This document shows, one piece after another, positions 24,986 to 33,475 of a DNA stretch of 64,000 nucleotides. Numbering within the stretch: position 1 is the first letter of the stretch; each line of letters opens with the position of its first letter. The position numbers were made by a program, and so were the translations under genes. The notes beneath the pieces are model-generated. The model was given only the letters and a program-made list of their open reading frames with translations, was not told the DNA's origin and did no database searches. Origin of the DNA: a virus; IMG/VR virus record IMGVR_UViG_3300027996_002186, positions 1 through 64,000 of that record. One strand, written 5' to 3'.

Positions 24986-25372
24986 ATGAAATATTTAAAG
25001 AAATTTTTCGAAGACCTTGAGGAAGCTCAAGAAGAAGTAGTACAGGCACAGAGTGAAGGTGATATGGATGCTTGTATTGAGGCTTGTAATAAATGTGCTG
25101 AGATATGTAAAAGGTGTGCTGATGAGTGTGCTAAGAATGATAATGAAGAGTGTGCTAAGAATTGTACAGAATGTGCTTTATTATGTGAATTATGTGCTAC
25201 AGCTTGTGAGAGTGGATCAACTAGATCTAAAGATATCTGTGAGTTGTGTGTAGATTGTTGTAAAGACTGTGTTGAGTCATGTGATGATTGTGGTTCAGAA
25301 ACTTGTACAGAATGTTCAGCGGCTTGTAATGTTTGTATAGAAGAGTGTATGATGTGTCTTGAGTCCATGTAA
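24986..25372 (+). CDS. Tagged four-helix Cys-rich copper-storage-like protein
   Basis: 128 residues. Tag MKYLKKFFEDLEEAQEE, then about 25 Cys arranged as repeated C-x2-C and C-x3-C along helices (ACIEACNKCAEICKRCADEC, TACESGS, CELCVDCCKDCVESCDDC, CNVCIEECMMCLES). This matches the four-helix-bundle copper-binding (DUF326/Csp) family, in which Cys-lined bundles store Cu(I). The tag suggests the apo- or Cu-protein is packaged into virions; metal poisoning, buffering or redox protection on entry are possibilities. The family match is strong by pattern; the role is unknown. Confidence 0.82.
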   Translation: MKYLKKFFEDLEEAQEEVVQAQSEGDMDACIEACNKCAEICKRCADECAKNDNEECAKNCTECALLCELCATACESGSTRSKDICELCVDCCKDCVESCDDCGSETCTECSAACNVCIEECMMCLESM

Positions 25373-25390
25373 AAAAAATATTTAGAAAGT

Positions 25391-25543
25391 ATGCTTAATC
25401 GAAAATATATAACGGAGTCTGAATTTATTAATTGGCTTAAGGGATATTTAGATGCTATTGATGCTAATAGTATAACCTACAAAGAGTATGAAAAAATATT
25501 AGAAAAATTAGTATTAGTCAAGCCTAAAGATTACGAAGATTGA
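25391..25543 (+). CDS. Tagged very small protein (50 aa)
   Basis: MLNRKYITESEFINWLKGYLD then a helix ending KPKDYED. I-T-E-S near the start matches the tag's processing-site pattern. It follows the copper-storage-like gene by 18 bases, so it is likely co-transcribed. Confidence 0.55.
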   Translation: MLNRKYITESEFINWLKGYLDAIDANSITYKEYEKILEKLVLVKPKDYED

Positions 25544-25565
25544 GTCTAAACTCATTACAATATTA

Positions 25566-26180
25566 TTAATTTTTTATAATCCCTAAATCTTTTAATGCTA
25601 GATAACCAAAGTAAGCTCCGAATAGAGCCATAAATAAGAATCCTGACATAACACTAACGATAATTAATAACACTGATGTTACTAAAGAAACTTTAGCCGC
25701 TATTGAAAATGCTTGTCCTCGGTTGATTCCTAATTTTCTACTTTTTATTGATAATAAATCTCTTAAAATTCTACCACCATCCATTGGATATATTGGGAGA
25801 ATGTTAAATACGAACAGTAATAGGTTAACCATCATAAATGAATCAATGAATGTGTTTGGATAAACAAAACTAATCAACATTCCAATGAAATATAGAGTTA
25901 GATTACTTATTGGACCTGCGGCCGTGATTGGAATAGAATCTCTCTCGTGTATATTAGAATCAATAGAGGCAGATCCACTAAATAAACCAACCTCAATACC
26001 ATATACTCTATAACCCCTTCTGTTAGCTACAAAAGCGTGTGCCATTTCATGCAATATTACTGATATAAAAATTGAAACTGCAATCGGTATTGGTGTTATT
26101 ATAAATATAATCAGGAAGAGTAGGTTCAGATTAACTGGTGTTCCCTGGAATGTAAATAACTTAAATATTAAATTTGTCAT
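25566..26180 (-). CDS. Site-2-protease-like M50 membrane metalloprotease
   Basis: 204 residues with about five hydrophobic helices. HEMAHAF (residues 44-50) is the HExxH zinc motif within a helix; IYPMDGGRILRDL is the second, Asp-containing motif of M50 proteases. It would cut membrane-spanning segments of host regulators (for example anti-sigma factors) or clear signal peptides. A TATATTTG box lies on the minus strand about 30 bases upstream. Confidence 0.85.
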   Translation of the reverse strand: MTNLIFKLFTFQGTPVNLNLLFLIIFIITPIPIAVSIFISVILHEMAHAFVANRRGYRVYGIEVGLFSGSASIDSNIHERDSIPITAAGPISNLTLYFIGMLISFVYPNTFIDSFMMVNLLLFVFNILPIYPMDGGRILRDLLSIKSRKLGINRGQAFSIAAKVSLVTSVLLIIVSVMSGFLFMALFGAYFGYLALKDLGIIKN

Positions 26181-26296
26181 AACTAATTTTTCTTTGCTTT
26201 ATATTTCATTTATACAAATATAGTTATATTATATCAAGAACCATAAAAAGTGTTTAATTATTTAATATATAATTGTATAAAAATCACTACAAAAAC

Positions 26297-26512
26297 ATGG
26301 CATTACCGATGGTATCTTTTAAGGAATTTGTAAAAAACCCAATAGTGGCTCTATTATTTATGTGCTTAATGGCTATTGGATATTTATATATTGATAATAA
26401 ATCAACATTAACCACACAAATAGAGACTCTACAAGTAGAAGTAATTAACTTAAAGAAGGATTATAAAGAATTGAATGATAAATTCATAGAAACAATACAA
26501 AAAATGAAATGA
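26297..26512 (+). CDS. Small single-pass membrane/coiled-coil protein
   Basis: 71 residues from MALPMVSFKEFVKNP; the in-frame TTG upstream is rejected. One helix (IVALLFMCLMAIGYLYI) is followed by a short coiled coil (LTTQIETLQVEVINLKKDYKELNDKF). Stop and next start overlap (ATGA). The pair resembles inner-membrane spanin-like lysis proteins, unproven. Confidence 0.6.
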   Translation: MALPMVSFKEFVKNPIVALLFMCLMAIGYLYIDNKSTLTTQIETLQVEVINLKKDYKELNDKFIETIQKMK

Positions 26513-27096
26513 AAAATTTTTTAGTTATATTTTCAGCATTTTGTTTATTATTAACATTAGTGGTAATAATCAGAAGTAATCAACATATGTATGAACACGA
26601 TTATGAAGATGCTCAATCTAATATAGATAGTATGAAAATTGAAAAAGACAGTCTATTTCAATTAGCGGATGATGTGTTAGATATCGTTTTTCATGAAAAA
26701 GAAATGAAGGACTCTATCGTTAGTAATTTAGACTATCAAGTTAAGAATAGTGAAATTACTATCGAACAACAGGTTCGTCAACTAAAGGAATTATTAAGGG
26801 AATCTAATGAATCTAATGAATTTGCATTAGAACAAAAGGATATAGCTATACAGGTACAGAGAATGGCTCAATTAGAAAAGGAAAAAGCTGAAATGGCAAG
26901 AATGATATCACAGAAAAAATATCAAGAACTTCTAAAAGAGAATATGATGTTATTGGAAGAGATAAAGAACTTTAAGGAACTTACTGAAAAAGTTGTGTTA
27001 GATAATATCGAAATATCTGATACTTTAAGTGTTGATGATATAGATATCAAAAAGGATAAGAAGAAGAAAAACAAGAAGAAAAAGAATAAAAATTAA
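26509..27096 (+). CDS. Membrane-anchored coiled-coil protein
   Basis: 195 residues: an N-terminal helix (FLVIFSAFCLLLTLVVII), a long coiled coil (about 35-155), and a Lys-rich tail (KKDKKKKNKKKKNKN). Coupled to the smaller membrane protein before it. The architecture fits an inner-membrane spanin or a scaffold; no family recognised. Confidence 0.6.
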   Translation: MKNFLVIFSAFCLLLTLVVIIRSNQHMYEHDYEDAQSNIDSMKIEKDSLFQLADDVLDIVFHEKEMKDSIVSNLDYQVKNSEITIEQQVRQLKELLRESNESNEFALEQKDIAIQVQRMAQLEKEKAEMARMISQKKYQELLKENMMLLEEIKNFKELTEKVVLDNIEISDTLSVDDIDIKKDKKKKNKKKKNKN

Positions 27097-27154
27097 TCTA
27101 AAAATTTGATTAGTTTATCATCTCTATTTAAATCTTTATATCCACTAAAATTAT

Positions 27155-27886
27155 TTACAAAATTATTATGATTGGTAAATGATCTGATAATTTTCTTTTA
27201 TCATTTTTATATTCAAACTCAAAAACCTCAGAATGGTTTATCTTAATACCCCTTTCTACAAAGAAATGGTCATAACTATTTTTACTAATACTACCATCCC
27301 TTTTGAATGTGGTCGGCTCACCCACCAAAGGACATTGGAAATTTACCAATAGTGGTATATAAATTATATGTTTAGATGTTAGATTAAAATCCCCACAAAG
27401 TATTCCATCTTTATAGTTATATAAATGTTTTATTTCTCCTTGTGGGTTTTTTGACGCTGGTACAATGTGAACTTGTCTTATTATAATTTCCTCACATTTA
27501 TATTTGAAGTGAGCAATATAAGGTTCTCTATTAATCGAATCCTCTAATGTTACATCTAAGTAAGCTGTGTCTAATTCAACATCTTTACTATAAAGGTAAG
27601 CGTATCTTTCTGTTCCTCTACCAGTAGTCTTGTCGGATATAACATAATTATAATTTAATATGTTTGCTAATTGTATAATACAAGAGTCCCCATACTTATT
27701 TGTCACCAATTCCTGAATAGCTATTATATCAGCATTTGATTGTATCATAACATCAGCTATTGCTGGTACAATGGTATCTTTCTTGAATTTTGATTCTCCT
27801 AAATATTGTATATTCCAAGACATAATAACCTGAGAGAAGGTTATAGTTGGAAGTAAAAGTGATAGTATTAAGATTATTTTTTTCAT
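27155..27886 (-). CDS. Secreted endonuclease/exonuclease/phosphatase (DNase I-like)
   Basis: 243 residues: signal peptide MKKIILILSLLLPTITFSQ, then the EEP fold with SWNIQYLG (Asn), DIIAIQEL (metal Glu), CGDFNL (Asp/Asn), YDHFFV and SDHLPI (catalytic His). The family cleaves DNA, RNA or phosphoesters. The signal peptide places it in the periplasm or outside, where it could degrade DNA of superinfecting phages or scavenge nucleotides. Minus strand, monocistronic, TTTATATATA box 7 nt before the ATG. Confidence 0.87.
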   Translation of the reverse strand: MKKIILILSLLLPTITFSQVIMSWNIQYLGESKFKKDTIVPAIADVMIQSNADIIAIQELVTNKYGDSCIIQLANILNYNYVISDKTTGRGTERYAYLYSKDVELDTAYLDVTLEDSINREPYIAHFKYKCEEIIIRQVHIVPASKNPQGEIKHLYNYKDGILCGDFNLTSKHIIYIPLLVNFQCPLVGEPTTFKRDGSISKNSYDHFFVERGIKINHSEVFEFEYKNDKRKLSDHLPIIIIL

Positions 27887-27948
27887 GTAGTTATATATAA
27901 AGATATACCCTTGTAAATTATTAGACTATTTATTTAATATATAAATAC

Positions 27949-29415
27949 ATGAAATCTTACACAGAGTTTCTTTTAGAAAAAAAGGAAAATGATTTATTGG
28001 AATTACTCAATGAGGCTGTATTTATTATGGCACCGGAAATGAGTGATATAATAGATGAGTTATATAATAGTGAAGAGGGTTATTCTAAAATAGCTAAATG
28101 TTTCTATATGTTAGATATGGAAGACATAGACACTCAGATAAGTTATCTAAACTTAGGAGATGATAATTCAACTATAACATTCCTAAAACCAGAAAAAGTT
28201 GATAAGATAAGAAAGGAAAAAGAATGGACAATAAATGATGTGTGGGTAAATGTCAAAGGTAATGGTATTAGAGTTGGGAGGTTAACTAGAAAGGTTATCG
28301 AACTTTATAATAAATCAAGAAGTGTAAAAACCACTAAAGCGACTAATTCTTCCATAAGTGATGTTAAATTTACAGATCAAGAAATCGAGAAGTTTGTAAA
28401 TGCTTACAAATCTCAATATGATTTTAATAATAATATAATGGATAATTTTAGTTTAGTATCAAGTGAAGATGATATTAAAGAAGCTTATTTAGAAGATAAT
28501 TATTATAGTGGTGATGGTACACTTGGTGGTTCTTGTATGAGAAACGATGATGCTCAAAATTACCTTGAATTATATCATAATACATCAGTAAATCTATTGG
28601 TATTGAAATCAGCAAATAATAAAATTATGGGAAGATCTGTTATATGGACCCTAAGTGATGGTAGGAAATTTATGGATAGAACTTACACGAATAGAGATTC
28701 TGATGTTGATTTGTTTATAAAATATGCTCAAGAGAATAGATATATTTATAAAGCGGAACAAGACTCACGAGCCCACACTTATTTTTATGAACCTGGTGAT
28801 AATTATAACAACAGCTCATTTATACAATTGGAATCAAAAGTTTATGAATTTAGTATTGGTAATAATGGGGGCGAGGAATTTCCTTATATGGACACAATGA
28901 AATATCTTTACTGGGAAGAAGGTATTATACGCAATTATAAAGATAAATCAAATTATTATATCAAATTGGAAGATGTTGATGGTTGGTGTGATTGTGCTGA
29001 ATGTGATGGCGAAGGTAGAGAAGAATGTAATAAGTGTGATGGTGATGGTAACAATACATGTGAAGATTGTCGTGGGTATGGGTATGAGGAATGTAGTAGA
29101 TGTAATGGATATGGTGATAATATGTGTAAAGAATGTGATGGTGATGAGGAAGTTGAGTGTGAAGAATGTGATGGTGAAGGTTATATAGATGGGGAAACGT
29201 GTGGTACTTGTGGTGGATCCAGTAAGGTTACTTGTGTTACTTGTGATGGATATGGTACAGAAAATTGTTCAAATTGTGATGGTGATGGTAGAGAAGAATG
29301 TGGTGAGTGTAATAACAACGGAACAATTGAATGTGAGACTTGTGATGGTGATGGTGAAGGTGAATGTAGTAGATGTGGGGGATATTCTCATAGAGATTTT
29401 TTTGTTAGTAATTGA
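27949..29415 (+). CDS. Tagged protein with DnaJ-type zinc-finger array (paralogue 1)
   Basis: 488 residues. Tag MKSYTEFLLEKKENDLLELLNEA is very like T4 internal-protein leaders. A central domain (about 170-290) has GTLGGSCMRNDDAQNYLELY and GRSVIWTLSDGRKFMDRTYT, shared with the protein at 40113. The C-terminal 130 residues hold about eleven C-x2-C-x-G-x-G-like knuckles (CDGDG, CRGYG, CNGYG, CDGEG), as in the DnaJ Cys-rich region but longer and without a J domain. Possibly a zinc-rich protein-binding module delivered with the virion. TTAATATATA ends 5 nt before the ATG. Confidence 0.8.
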   Translation: MKSYTEFLLEKKENDLLELLNEAVFIMAPEMSDIIDELYNSEEGYSKIAKCFYMLDMEDIDTQISYLNLGDDNSTITFLKPEKVDKIRKEKEWTINDVWVNVKGNGIRVGRLTRKVIELYNKSRSVKTTKATNSSISDVKFTDQEIEKFVNAYKSQYDFNNNIMDNFSLVSSEDDIKEAYLEDNYYSGDGTLGGSCMRNDDAQNYLELYHNTSVNLLVLKSANNKIMGRSVIWTLSDGRKFMDRTYTNRDSDVDLFIKYAQENRYIYKAEQDSRAHTYFYEPGDNYNNSSFIQLESKVYEFSIGNNGGEEFPYMDTMKYLYWEEGIIRNYKDKSNYYIKLEDVDGWCDCAECDGEGREECNKCDGDGNNTCEDCRGYGYEECSRCNGYGDNMCKECDGDEEVECEECDGEGYIDGETCGTCGGSSKVTCVTCDGYGTENCSNCDGDGREECGECNNNGTIECETCDGDGEGECSRCGGYSHRDFFVSN

Positions 29416-29529
29416 TCAAGAAGAATTTGATTATTTATCAAACACATACACAATTCTATATTAGAGGATCATAAATTCAACATATTAGTTGATAAGACAG
29501 AAAACGGAACAAAAAATAAAAATTAAAAG

Positions 29530-29964
29530 ATGATAGATTCAATTTTATTAGTGGATGATGAAGACTTATTTCACTTGGTTTTCGAAGATGCGTGTAGCTT
29601 ATTAGATATAACGTTATCATTAGAAAGTTTAACATCTGCTGATGAAGCAGAAAATCTATTCAAAGAATATTTTCAAAATAAAAATATCGATAAACCAGAA
29701 TGTGTATTCGTAGATTTGAATATAATCGGATCATCATTCGATGGTATAGAATTAATTAGAAAGATTAATTTCGAATATGGTAATGGTGTTGTTCTTGGTA
29801 TAATTTCATCATCAGGTGAAGTAGAAGAGCAATCAAAGGCTATAGGGGCTGGTGCTCAATTCTGGATAATTAAATCAGATGATATAGAACCTAGATTGGA
29901 AGAGTTTAGAAAGGACTACAAAGGTTATAAGAACCGAACAAACCCATTTAAAATATATAAATAA
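29530..29964 (+). CDS. CheY-like response-regulator receiver protein
   Basis: 144 residues, a stand-alone receiver domain: acidic pair Asp9-Asp10 (LLVDDED), phospho-acceptor Asp62 (VFVDLNI), Ser in LGIISSSG and conserved Lys in WIIKSDD. No output domain. It would accept phosphate from a host histidine kinase. It is followed 2 bases later by a coiled-coil membrane protein, likely its partner. The 113 bases before it hold no clear feature. Confidence 0.85.
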   Translation: MIDSILLVDDEDLFHLVFEDACSLLDITLSLESLTSADEAENLFKEYFQNKNIDKPECVFVDLNIIGSSFDGIELIRKINFEYGNGVVLGIISSSGEVEEQSKAIGAGAQFWIIKSDDIEPRLEEFRKDYKGYKNRTNPFKIYK

Positions 29965-29966
29965 TA

Positions 29967-30647
29967 ATGAAAATTAAAGTTGATAAAGGAACTAGGAAAC
30001 AATTACTTGATATCTATAAATCAAAAAGGATTTATTTAGAGGGTAATATTTTGAAGTTAATTGATTGTGATGGTGATGAAGAATTTCAACTTTATGTGGA
30101 GGCCGCTATCAATAAAGATAAGGAGGTAAGAAGGAAAAGATTAGATATAACCAAAAGAGTACAGTCACAGAATACTGAACTAGTAAATGGTCAGAATGAA
30201 AATGATAGAGTAAATAAACAACTAATAAAAGCTTTAGATGAAGCTGAAAAATCTAAATCTCGAGCAGTTAGTGCGAAGGATGAAGCAGAGAAATCTAAAG
30301 ATGAGGCTAATGAATTGAGATTAGAAGCAGAGGAAGCGAGGGTAGAATCTGAAAAAGCTAGAATGGAATCTGATAACGCTAAAAATTCTGCTGAAAATGA
30401 TTTAGAATTAATACAAAAGAAAAGTCAATTTGAATTAATAGGCACGATTGTTAAAGTTTCACTTTGGGTTATTTTGGGAGTTGGTGTATCAACAACTTTA
30501 ATATACACAACAGCTTTATTCTTAGGTGTGGATACAACCGGATTATTTACAACTTGGAGCAATATAATTGGTATTTTATTAACAAATTCATTTAGTATAA
30601 TTGGTACGATAATGGGTGTTAAATATGCACTTGGTAATAAGGAATAA
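29967..30647 (+). CDS. Coiled-coil protein with C-terminal membrane helices
   Basis: 226 residues: an N-terminal globular part (1-60), a long Ala/Glu/Lys coiled coil (about 65-145, including KDEAEKSKDEANELRLEAEEA), then two membrane helices (VSLWVILGVGVSTTLIYTTALF and IIGILLTNSFSIIGTIMGV). Immediately downstream of the receiver gene, suggesting a signalling pair. No family recognised. Confidence 0.7.
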   Translation: MKIKVDKGTRKQLLDIYKSKRIYLEGNILKLIDCDGDEEFQLYVEAAINKDKEVRRKRLDITKRVQSQNTELVNGQNENDRVNKQLIKALDEAEKSKSRAVSAKDEAEKSKDEANELRLEAEEARVESEKARMESDNAKNSAENDLELIQKKSQFELIGTIVKVSLWVILGVGVSTTLIYTTALFLGVDTTGLFTTWSNIIGILLTNSFSIIGTIMGVKYALGNKE

Positions 30648-30656
30648 AATATAGTT

Positions 30657-30935
30657 TTAGATATTTAATCTTTTGTATTTTTTTGATTCTACCCAACGAA
30701 CTATAAATCTACCAGATCCACTATATCTTGAGTTAGTATCACATATAAGTTTATTTGTTTTTTTATTGAATTTAAAATCCACCTTTCTAAGTTCATCACA
30801 TACGACTTGTGATACTTTTAGTACATATATTTTCTTACCGACTCCAAAATCGTAACAAAAGAGACCGTTCAGTCCTCTCATCTCAATGAAACTAGATTTT
30901 GAGTTATTCTTAACTGCACTAGAAAGTAAATTCAT
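30657..30935 (-). CDS. Hypothetical protein
   Basis: 92 residues, MNLLSSAVKNNSKSSFIEMRGLNG, then YVLKVSQVVCDELRKVDFKFNKKTN and a basic tail (WVESKKYKRLNI). Its start overlaps the stop of the upstream gene. Unrecognised. Confidence 0.52.
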   Translation of the reverse strand: MNLLSSAVKNNSKSSFIEMRGLNGLFCYDFGVGKKIYVLKVSQVVCDELRKVDFKFNKKTNKLICDTNSRYSGSGRFIVRWVESKKYKRLNI

Positions 30936-31159
30936 ATTTTATGTAATAATTTATGTAATATTCTAAGTTGTGATAAATCTGAATTTGCATCCTCAACACT
31001 CTTATAAAGAAATAATATTTTTTCAGTATTACTCTTTTTATATTCTAGTCTAAATTCATCATCTATTAGAATTACTTTCATGTCATTTAATGAATTCTGA
31101 TCTCTTAGAATTTCATAGAAGTCTGTCTGGAAGGCGTAATTTTTTAGTTTTTGTAACAT
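30932..31159 (-). CDS. Small hypothetical protein
   Basis: 75 residues: MLQKLKNYAFQTDFYEILRDQNS, VILIDDEFRLEYKKSNTEKILF. A TATCTTTA host-like box lies about 15 bases upstream on the minus strand. No family. Confidence 0.5.
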   Translation of the reverse strand: MLQKLKNYAFQTDFYEILRDQNSLNDMKVILIDDEFRLEYKKSNTEKILFLYKSVEDANSDLSQLRILHKLLHKI

Positions 31160-31298
31160 AATTATTTTTTATAAAGATAGGTATGTTATTATTACTAAAG
31201 AAATTTAAAAAGTTTTAATTATTTATACACATATAAAAAATTATACTAATCTATATAATTCATAATATTTGTATATATTTGATATAAATACAATTCAA

Positions 31299-31496
31299 AT
31301 GAATAAATTTAAGAAAGGACAAAGAGTATTTTACCTTTTGATGGGTAGTACTTGTCAATCGAATATTGTGGATTTTTATACTAAAGATGGTATAATCTTT
31401 TACGTTGATGATTTATTTGATAATATTAAAGAATTTTATTTATTCACGAATAGAAAGAGTTGTATAGAATTTCACCAAAATAGTTTTAAAAGTTAA
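31299..31496 (+). CDS. Small SH3/KOW-like protein
   Basis: 65 residues from MNKFKKGQRVFYLLMGS; the in-frame TTG upstream is inside the promoter. FKKGQRVFYLLMGSTCQSNIVDFYTKDGIIFYVDD resembles a small beta barrel. TATATTTG (31274-31281) lies 17 nt before the ATG. Untagged. Confidence 0.55.
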   Translation: MNKFKKGQRVFYLLMGSTCQSNIVDFYTKDGIIFYVDDLFDNIKEFYLFTNRKSCIEFHQNSFKS

Positions 31497-31506
31497 TATA
31501 TACAAT

Positions 31507-31707
31507 ATGAAAAATATAAAAACATTTGAAAACTACGAGTACGAAAATTTCACATATAGTGATATGGAATTCGCTAAAGAATTATACGAAGAAGGTATGA
31601 CTGACCCAAAAGACATTGCTAGAGAAATGGATTGGAAAGATGATATGGATGAAGCAACAGTTAAACAGATGATATACACAATGAAAAAAAGTGGAGAGAT
31701 AACATGA
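31507..31707 (+). CDS. Tagged small helical protein
   Basis: 66 residues starting MKNIKTFENYEYENF. Helical remainder (MEFAKELYEEGMTDPKDIAREMDWKD, TVKQMIYTMKKSG) could be a helix-turn-helix. TTAATATATA ends 4 nt before the ATG. Overlaps the next tagged gene. Confidence 0.65.
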   Translation: MKNIKTFENYEYENFTYSDMEFAKELYEEGMTDPKDIAREMDWKDDMDEATVKQMIYTMKKSGEIT

Positions 31708-32177
31708 AATATTTAAAGAAATTTGATAAAATAGATGAGTCTATTCATGATGGGATGGTAAATGTTATTAGAAATATTCTAAGAGAAACTTATGACTCTA
31801 ATAATGAGGCTAGTATAACTGATGTTATAAATAAATTTGCTGATAAATTATTCATTGATGTTTCTGATAGAGAAGCTTTCTCAACTAGTATAATCGGTGA
31901 GATTATGGAAGAAAGTTTAAATGAATCTAGGATATATGACTATAAAATACTACCGGATGAAGCCTTAAAGGAATTAGAGATGTATGTTGATTATAATGAT
32001 ACTGATAATAAAATAGAGGTTGTTCCGGATCCAAGAGTTGATGGGTCTTTTGCTGTTAAAGTTTATAGAATAAATGATGACTATACTTTCCATTTATTGT
32101 GGAACAGAGGTGCTTATGATGAGGTTGAGTTTGATACATTCCCACCAATATCAAGTGACTTAAAGTTTTTTACCTGA
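31704..32177 (+). CDS. Tagged hypothetical protein
   Basis: 157 residues beginning MKYLKKFDKIDESIHDGM (I-D-E-S). Two parts: a helical segment (VIRNILRETYDSNNEASITDVINKFADKLF) and a beta segment (KIEVVPDPRVDGSFAVKVYRINDDYTFHLLWN). ATGA overlap with the gene before. Unknown function. Confidence 0.65.
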   Translation: MKYLKKFDKIDESIHDGMVNVIRNILRETYDSNNEASITDVINKFADKLFIDVSDREAFSTSIIGEIMEESLNESRIYDYKILPDEALKELEMYVDYNDTDNKIEVVPDPRVDGSFAVKVYRINDDYTFHLLWNRGAYDEVEFDTFPPISSDLKFFT

Positions 32178-32201
32178 TAAAAAATCATAATAATATAACA
32201 A

Positions 32202-32597
32202 ATGAAAACTTTAAATAAATTAAAATTATACGAGGAGTTTGTGGAAGAACCAACTATTAATCATTCATATATAAAGGCTAAGATGAAAGAATTATCTGAG
32301 TTAGTAAACTATACCTTAAAAAGTGATTTTGATAAAGGCGCTCATTTTGAATATGGTATAACAGAAGATGATGTAGAAATTACATTGGTGTATAGAAATC
32401 ACGAAATAGAGAATTCTATAACATTACAGATACTTTTTAACCTAGACTCATTGATATTAGGATTCTATATGGGAGGTCCTGTTGACTATGAGGGCCACGA
32501 AGAACACTTTAGGGTGTCTTCAATAGAAGAAGGTATGGAATGTATAGAAAAGAAAATTTACGACGCTATAGGTGTCTCTGAGAAGAAAGAAATATGA
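32202..32597 (+). CDS. Tagged hypothetical protein
   Basis: 131 residues beginning MKTLNKLKLYEEFVEEPT (L-Y-E). The body (KGAHFEYGITEDDVEITLVYRNHE, LDSLILGFYMGGPVDYEGHEEHF) looks like a single alpha/beta domain. Coupled to the next gene by ATGA. Confidence 0.62.
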   Translation: MKTLNKLKLYEEFVEEPTINHSYIKAKMKELSELVNYTLKSDFDKGAHFEYGITEDDVEITLVYRNHEIENSITLQILFNLDSLILGFYMGGPVDYEGHEEHFRVSSIEEGMECIEKKIYDAIGVSEKKEI

Positions 32598-33475
32598 AAC
32601 ACTTAACAACACATAACGAAGGTTTATTCAATTGGAGAAGAAATAGGGGTAAGGAACCTTTACATAGAGGATTCTCTAAAGATGATATGTACATATCCAG
32701 TGGTATTGGATATAAGAAAAGGATTGGTACATCACAATTAAAGGATTCTAATACTTTTTACTCTATCCGTTTTCCTGATATGTCTTTAAATATGATAAAA
32801 CAACACATAGTTTCTAAGAGAGATATTCATTCTAAAGGTATATTTGGTGACTTTGGTAGTTATAGAACAGACGGGCCTCGATATAGAGAAAAGAGTTGGG
32901 TTAAGAGCACATCTGTTTGGTATGATTGTGGGAATATATTTAACTCTCTTAGAAATATATCAGATCAATGTGGGTATAGTTTGAATCAGTCTGTTCATGT
33001 TACATCTACACAAAAAGATACTAAGATAGTAGAAATAGTAAACTTTTCTTTTTATAAATTAACTGGTATTTTATCAGATGGTATTGATGAATGTTTAACA
33101 CTTTTATATAAGGTTGAAGAAGATGATAATTATTATCAGATAGGTCAGATAGAAAAAATAGAAGATAGTCCAGAAAGAAATATAGTGGATGAGGTTATAG
33201 AGGAAAATTTCTTGGAACTTATGGATGATGGTTTAATTACCTTTAAATCAGAGGAAATAAAAATAAAGGGTGTTGTTAATTATAAATGTTATGTTAAAGT
33301 ATCAAAAGATATGACACCACAAGTTCTATTTAAGATATCAGAATGTTTATTAGTTGCTGCTCAAAGGTTGAATGATATTAACATTGATATTGATATAAAG
33401 TCTATGCAACATTCAGAAGATAGAAATACAAGAACTGGTACAACTGATATTGAGTTTACTGCTATTCAAAGATAA
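32594..33475 (+). CDS. Tagged protein, divergent D-x-G-Y paralogue
   Basis: 293 residues starting MKHLTTHNEGLFNWRRNRGK. The second half (VIEENFLELMDDGLITFKSEEIKIKG) matches the family core, followed by KCYVKVSKDMTPQVLFKISECLL. The first half is basic and unique (SGIGYKKRIGTSQ, SIRFPDMSLNMIKQH). Its end converges on and overlaps the Nudix gene. Confidence 0.62.
   Translation: MKHLTTHNEGLFNWRRNRGKEPLHRGFSKDDMYISSGIGYKKRIGTSQLKDSNTFYSIRFPDMSLNMIKQHIVSKRDIHSKGIFGDFGSYRTDGPRYREKSWVKSTSVWYDCGNIFNSLRNISDQCGYSLNQSVHVTSTQKDTKIVEIVNFSFYKLTGILSDGIDECLTLLYKVEEDDNYYQIGQIEKIEDSPERNIVDEVIEENFLELMDDGLITFKSEEIKIKGVVNYKCYVKVSKDMTPQVLFKISECLLVAAQRLNDINIDIDIKSMQHSEDRNTRTGTTDIEFTAIQR

Noticed and set aside
25027-25368. 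113-residue Ser/His-rich minus frame
   Set aside because: Antisense shadow of the Cys-rich copper-storage-like gene (TGT read backwards gives ACA/CAC-type codons).
28973-29390. Repeated TGTGATGG DNA as a CRISPR or repeat array
   Set aside because: The repeats are codons of the C-x2-C-x-G-x-G protein motif with irregular spacing; no spacers. No CRISPR array was seen in the window.
28973-29464. Two Val/Met-rich plus-strand frames
   Set aside because: They are out-of-frame shadows of the zinc-finger array; the repeated codons of the array give artificial long frames.
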